Positions 35,379-35,734 of a stretch of DNA of 35,734 nt are shown here, one piece after another. The position numbers were made by a program, and so were the translations under genes. The notes under the pieces are model-generated. The model was not told where the DNA came from, ran no database searches, and saw only the letters and a list, made by a program, of their open reading frames with translations. Source of the stretch: an uncultured Bacteroidales bacterium (GTDB lineage Bacteria; Bacteroidota; Bacteroidia; Bacteroidales; Muribaculaceae); contig CACZHT010000032.1 in assembly GCA_902781045.1 (NCBI GenBank), forward strand, positions 1-35,734, read 5' to 3'. The first letter of the stretch is position 1. Each line of letters starts with the position of its first letter.

Positions 35379-35547
35379 GAGGCCGCTGAAAAAGTACAGG
35401 CAGATAATTGATTTGCTTCACGATGGTTATATTCAAACCTGGATTTGAATAAATTAACTGCAAATTCCGTGATATTTCAAATTATATTCAAGAAATATTC
35501 GCGTTTGATTCGCGTAATTCGCGGTTTATTACTTTTTCAGCGGCCTC
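35379..35547. mobile_element. MITE-like element with 18-bp terminal inverted repeats
   Basis: GAGGCCGCTGAAAAAGTA (35379-35396) and its exact reverse complement (35530-35547) bound 169 bp that has no open frame of note and is AT-rich compared with its surroundings. It interrupts one of the repeated hairpins, so the empty site can be read from the other copies. A 3-bp CTC occurs on the left edge and within the right end, but the target duplication cannot be fixed. The parent transposase is not in the window. Confidence 0.82.
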
Positions 35548-35576
35548 TTGTGAAAGGGGAGAGGAGTCTCGCCCGG

Positions 35577-35731
35577 CAGTCATTGTGCGTTTGAGTGTTT
35601 CCCCTCCCCTTTCTCAAAGGGGAGGGGTCAGGGGTGGGGTTTGGGAGCAGCAAAAATTATAGCAATGTGTCAAAACTTGCTCGTAGCAAACCCCACCCCC
35701 AGCCCCTCCCCTTTCAGAAAGGGGAGGGGAG
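35577..35731. repeat. Long direct repeat, copy 2
   Basis: Second copy of the repeat at 35148-35302; it runs almost to the window end, so the array probably continues beyond it. Confidence 0.88.
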
Positions 35732-35734
35732 TCT

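Larger units (their letters stand above)
35100..35729. repeat. Six copies of a 27-nt G/C-rich hairpin
   Basis: CCCCTCCCCTTT, 3 nt, AAAGGGGAGGGG. Complete copies lie at 35100-35126, 35172-35198, 35274-35300, 35601-35627 and 35703-35729; a further copy is split by the insert at 35379-35547 (left half 35364-35378, right half 35548-35564). The three loop bases alternate between GTG and CTC, with CAG in the last copy. Between hairpin pairs lie GGGGTGGGGTTTG and CAAACCCCACCCC arms, which pair with each other. Confidence 0.92.
35003..35734. other. Repeat-rich non-coding right end
   Basis: No gene is supported. It holds a TTAACAGTTAATAGTTAA tract (to about 35029), a 14-bp hairpin, six copies of a G/C-rich 27-nt hairpin inside larger direct repeats, and a MITE-like insert. 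Short open frames here are built from the repeats themselves. Confidence 0.7.

Noticed and set aside
35185..35463. Open frames inside the right-hand repeats
   Set aside because: They are translations of the hairpin repeats (Pro/Arg/Gly rich) and differ with each repeat copy.
35100..35734. CRISPR array or attachment site
   Set aside because: Repeat spacing is irregular, the intervening sequences are themselves repeated, and no cas, integrase or tRNA gene is near.

Overview
The window reads as chromosomal DNA of a GC-rich gut-type member of the Bacteroidales, most likely Muribaculaceae or Prevotellaceae. The evidence is repeated Bacteroidota promoter -7 boxes (TAnnTTTG), Omp28-like and BspA-like secreted proteins, C-terminal dockerin-like tails of the VDIADVNAVINIMLGK type, a membrane-bound TPR/AraC regulator, and the absence of Shine-Dalgarno sequences. 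The family is inferred from these traits; no rRNA or marker gene is present.

Layout. 1-354 is non-coding with a 17-bp tandem repeat. 355-1860 (minus) is a beta-propeller protein, divergent from an operon of a polyprenol-phosphate mannose synthase-like glycosyltransferase, dihydroorotase (pyrC) and a PMCA-type Ca2+ ATPase (2075-6846). 6980-8998 is a large membrane-bound nucleotide-sugar 4,6-dehydratase and 9162-10268 is pdxA. 10310-15104 is the metabolic centre: a sugar/polyol-phosphate nucleotidyltransferase, an ATP-grasp protein, a CDP-alcohol phosphatidyltransferase, a HAD hydrolase and, behind its own promoter, myo-inositol-phosphate synthase. This looks like an inositol-lipid (or CDP-inositol-dependent) pathway. 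15326-20287 is an exopolysaccharide block: a Wzc-like tyrosine autokinase with a Gly-Tyr tail, a UDP-glucose dehydrogenase and a DegT aminotransferase.

From 20444 on the content is mostly cell-surface: two secreted proteins (beta-helix; four-repeat protein with dockerin), a convergent beta-helix lipoprotein (minus), lpxB with a GHL10-type glycoside hydrolase, an Omp28-dockerin protein, a TPR-TM-AraC regulator, a BspA-like leucine-rich-repeat protein with a sorting tail, and a longer Omp28-dockerin protein. Two of these surface promoters (before 27009 and before 30428) share an inverted-repeat site at nearly the same distance from the -7 box. They flank the AraC-type regulator gene, which suggests a small surface-protein regulon.

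The right end (35003-35734) is non-coding and repeat-rich. It has six copies of a G/C-rich 27-nt hairpin in direct repeats, one of them interrupted by a 169-bp element with perfect 18-bp terminal inverted repeats (MITE-like). No rRNA, tRNA, CRISPR array, transposase gene or prophage was found.
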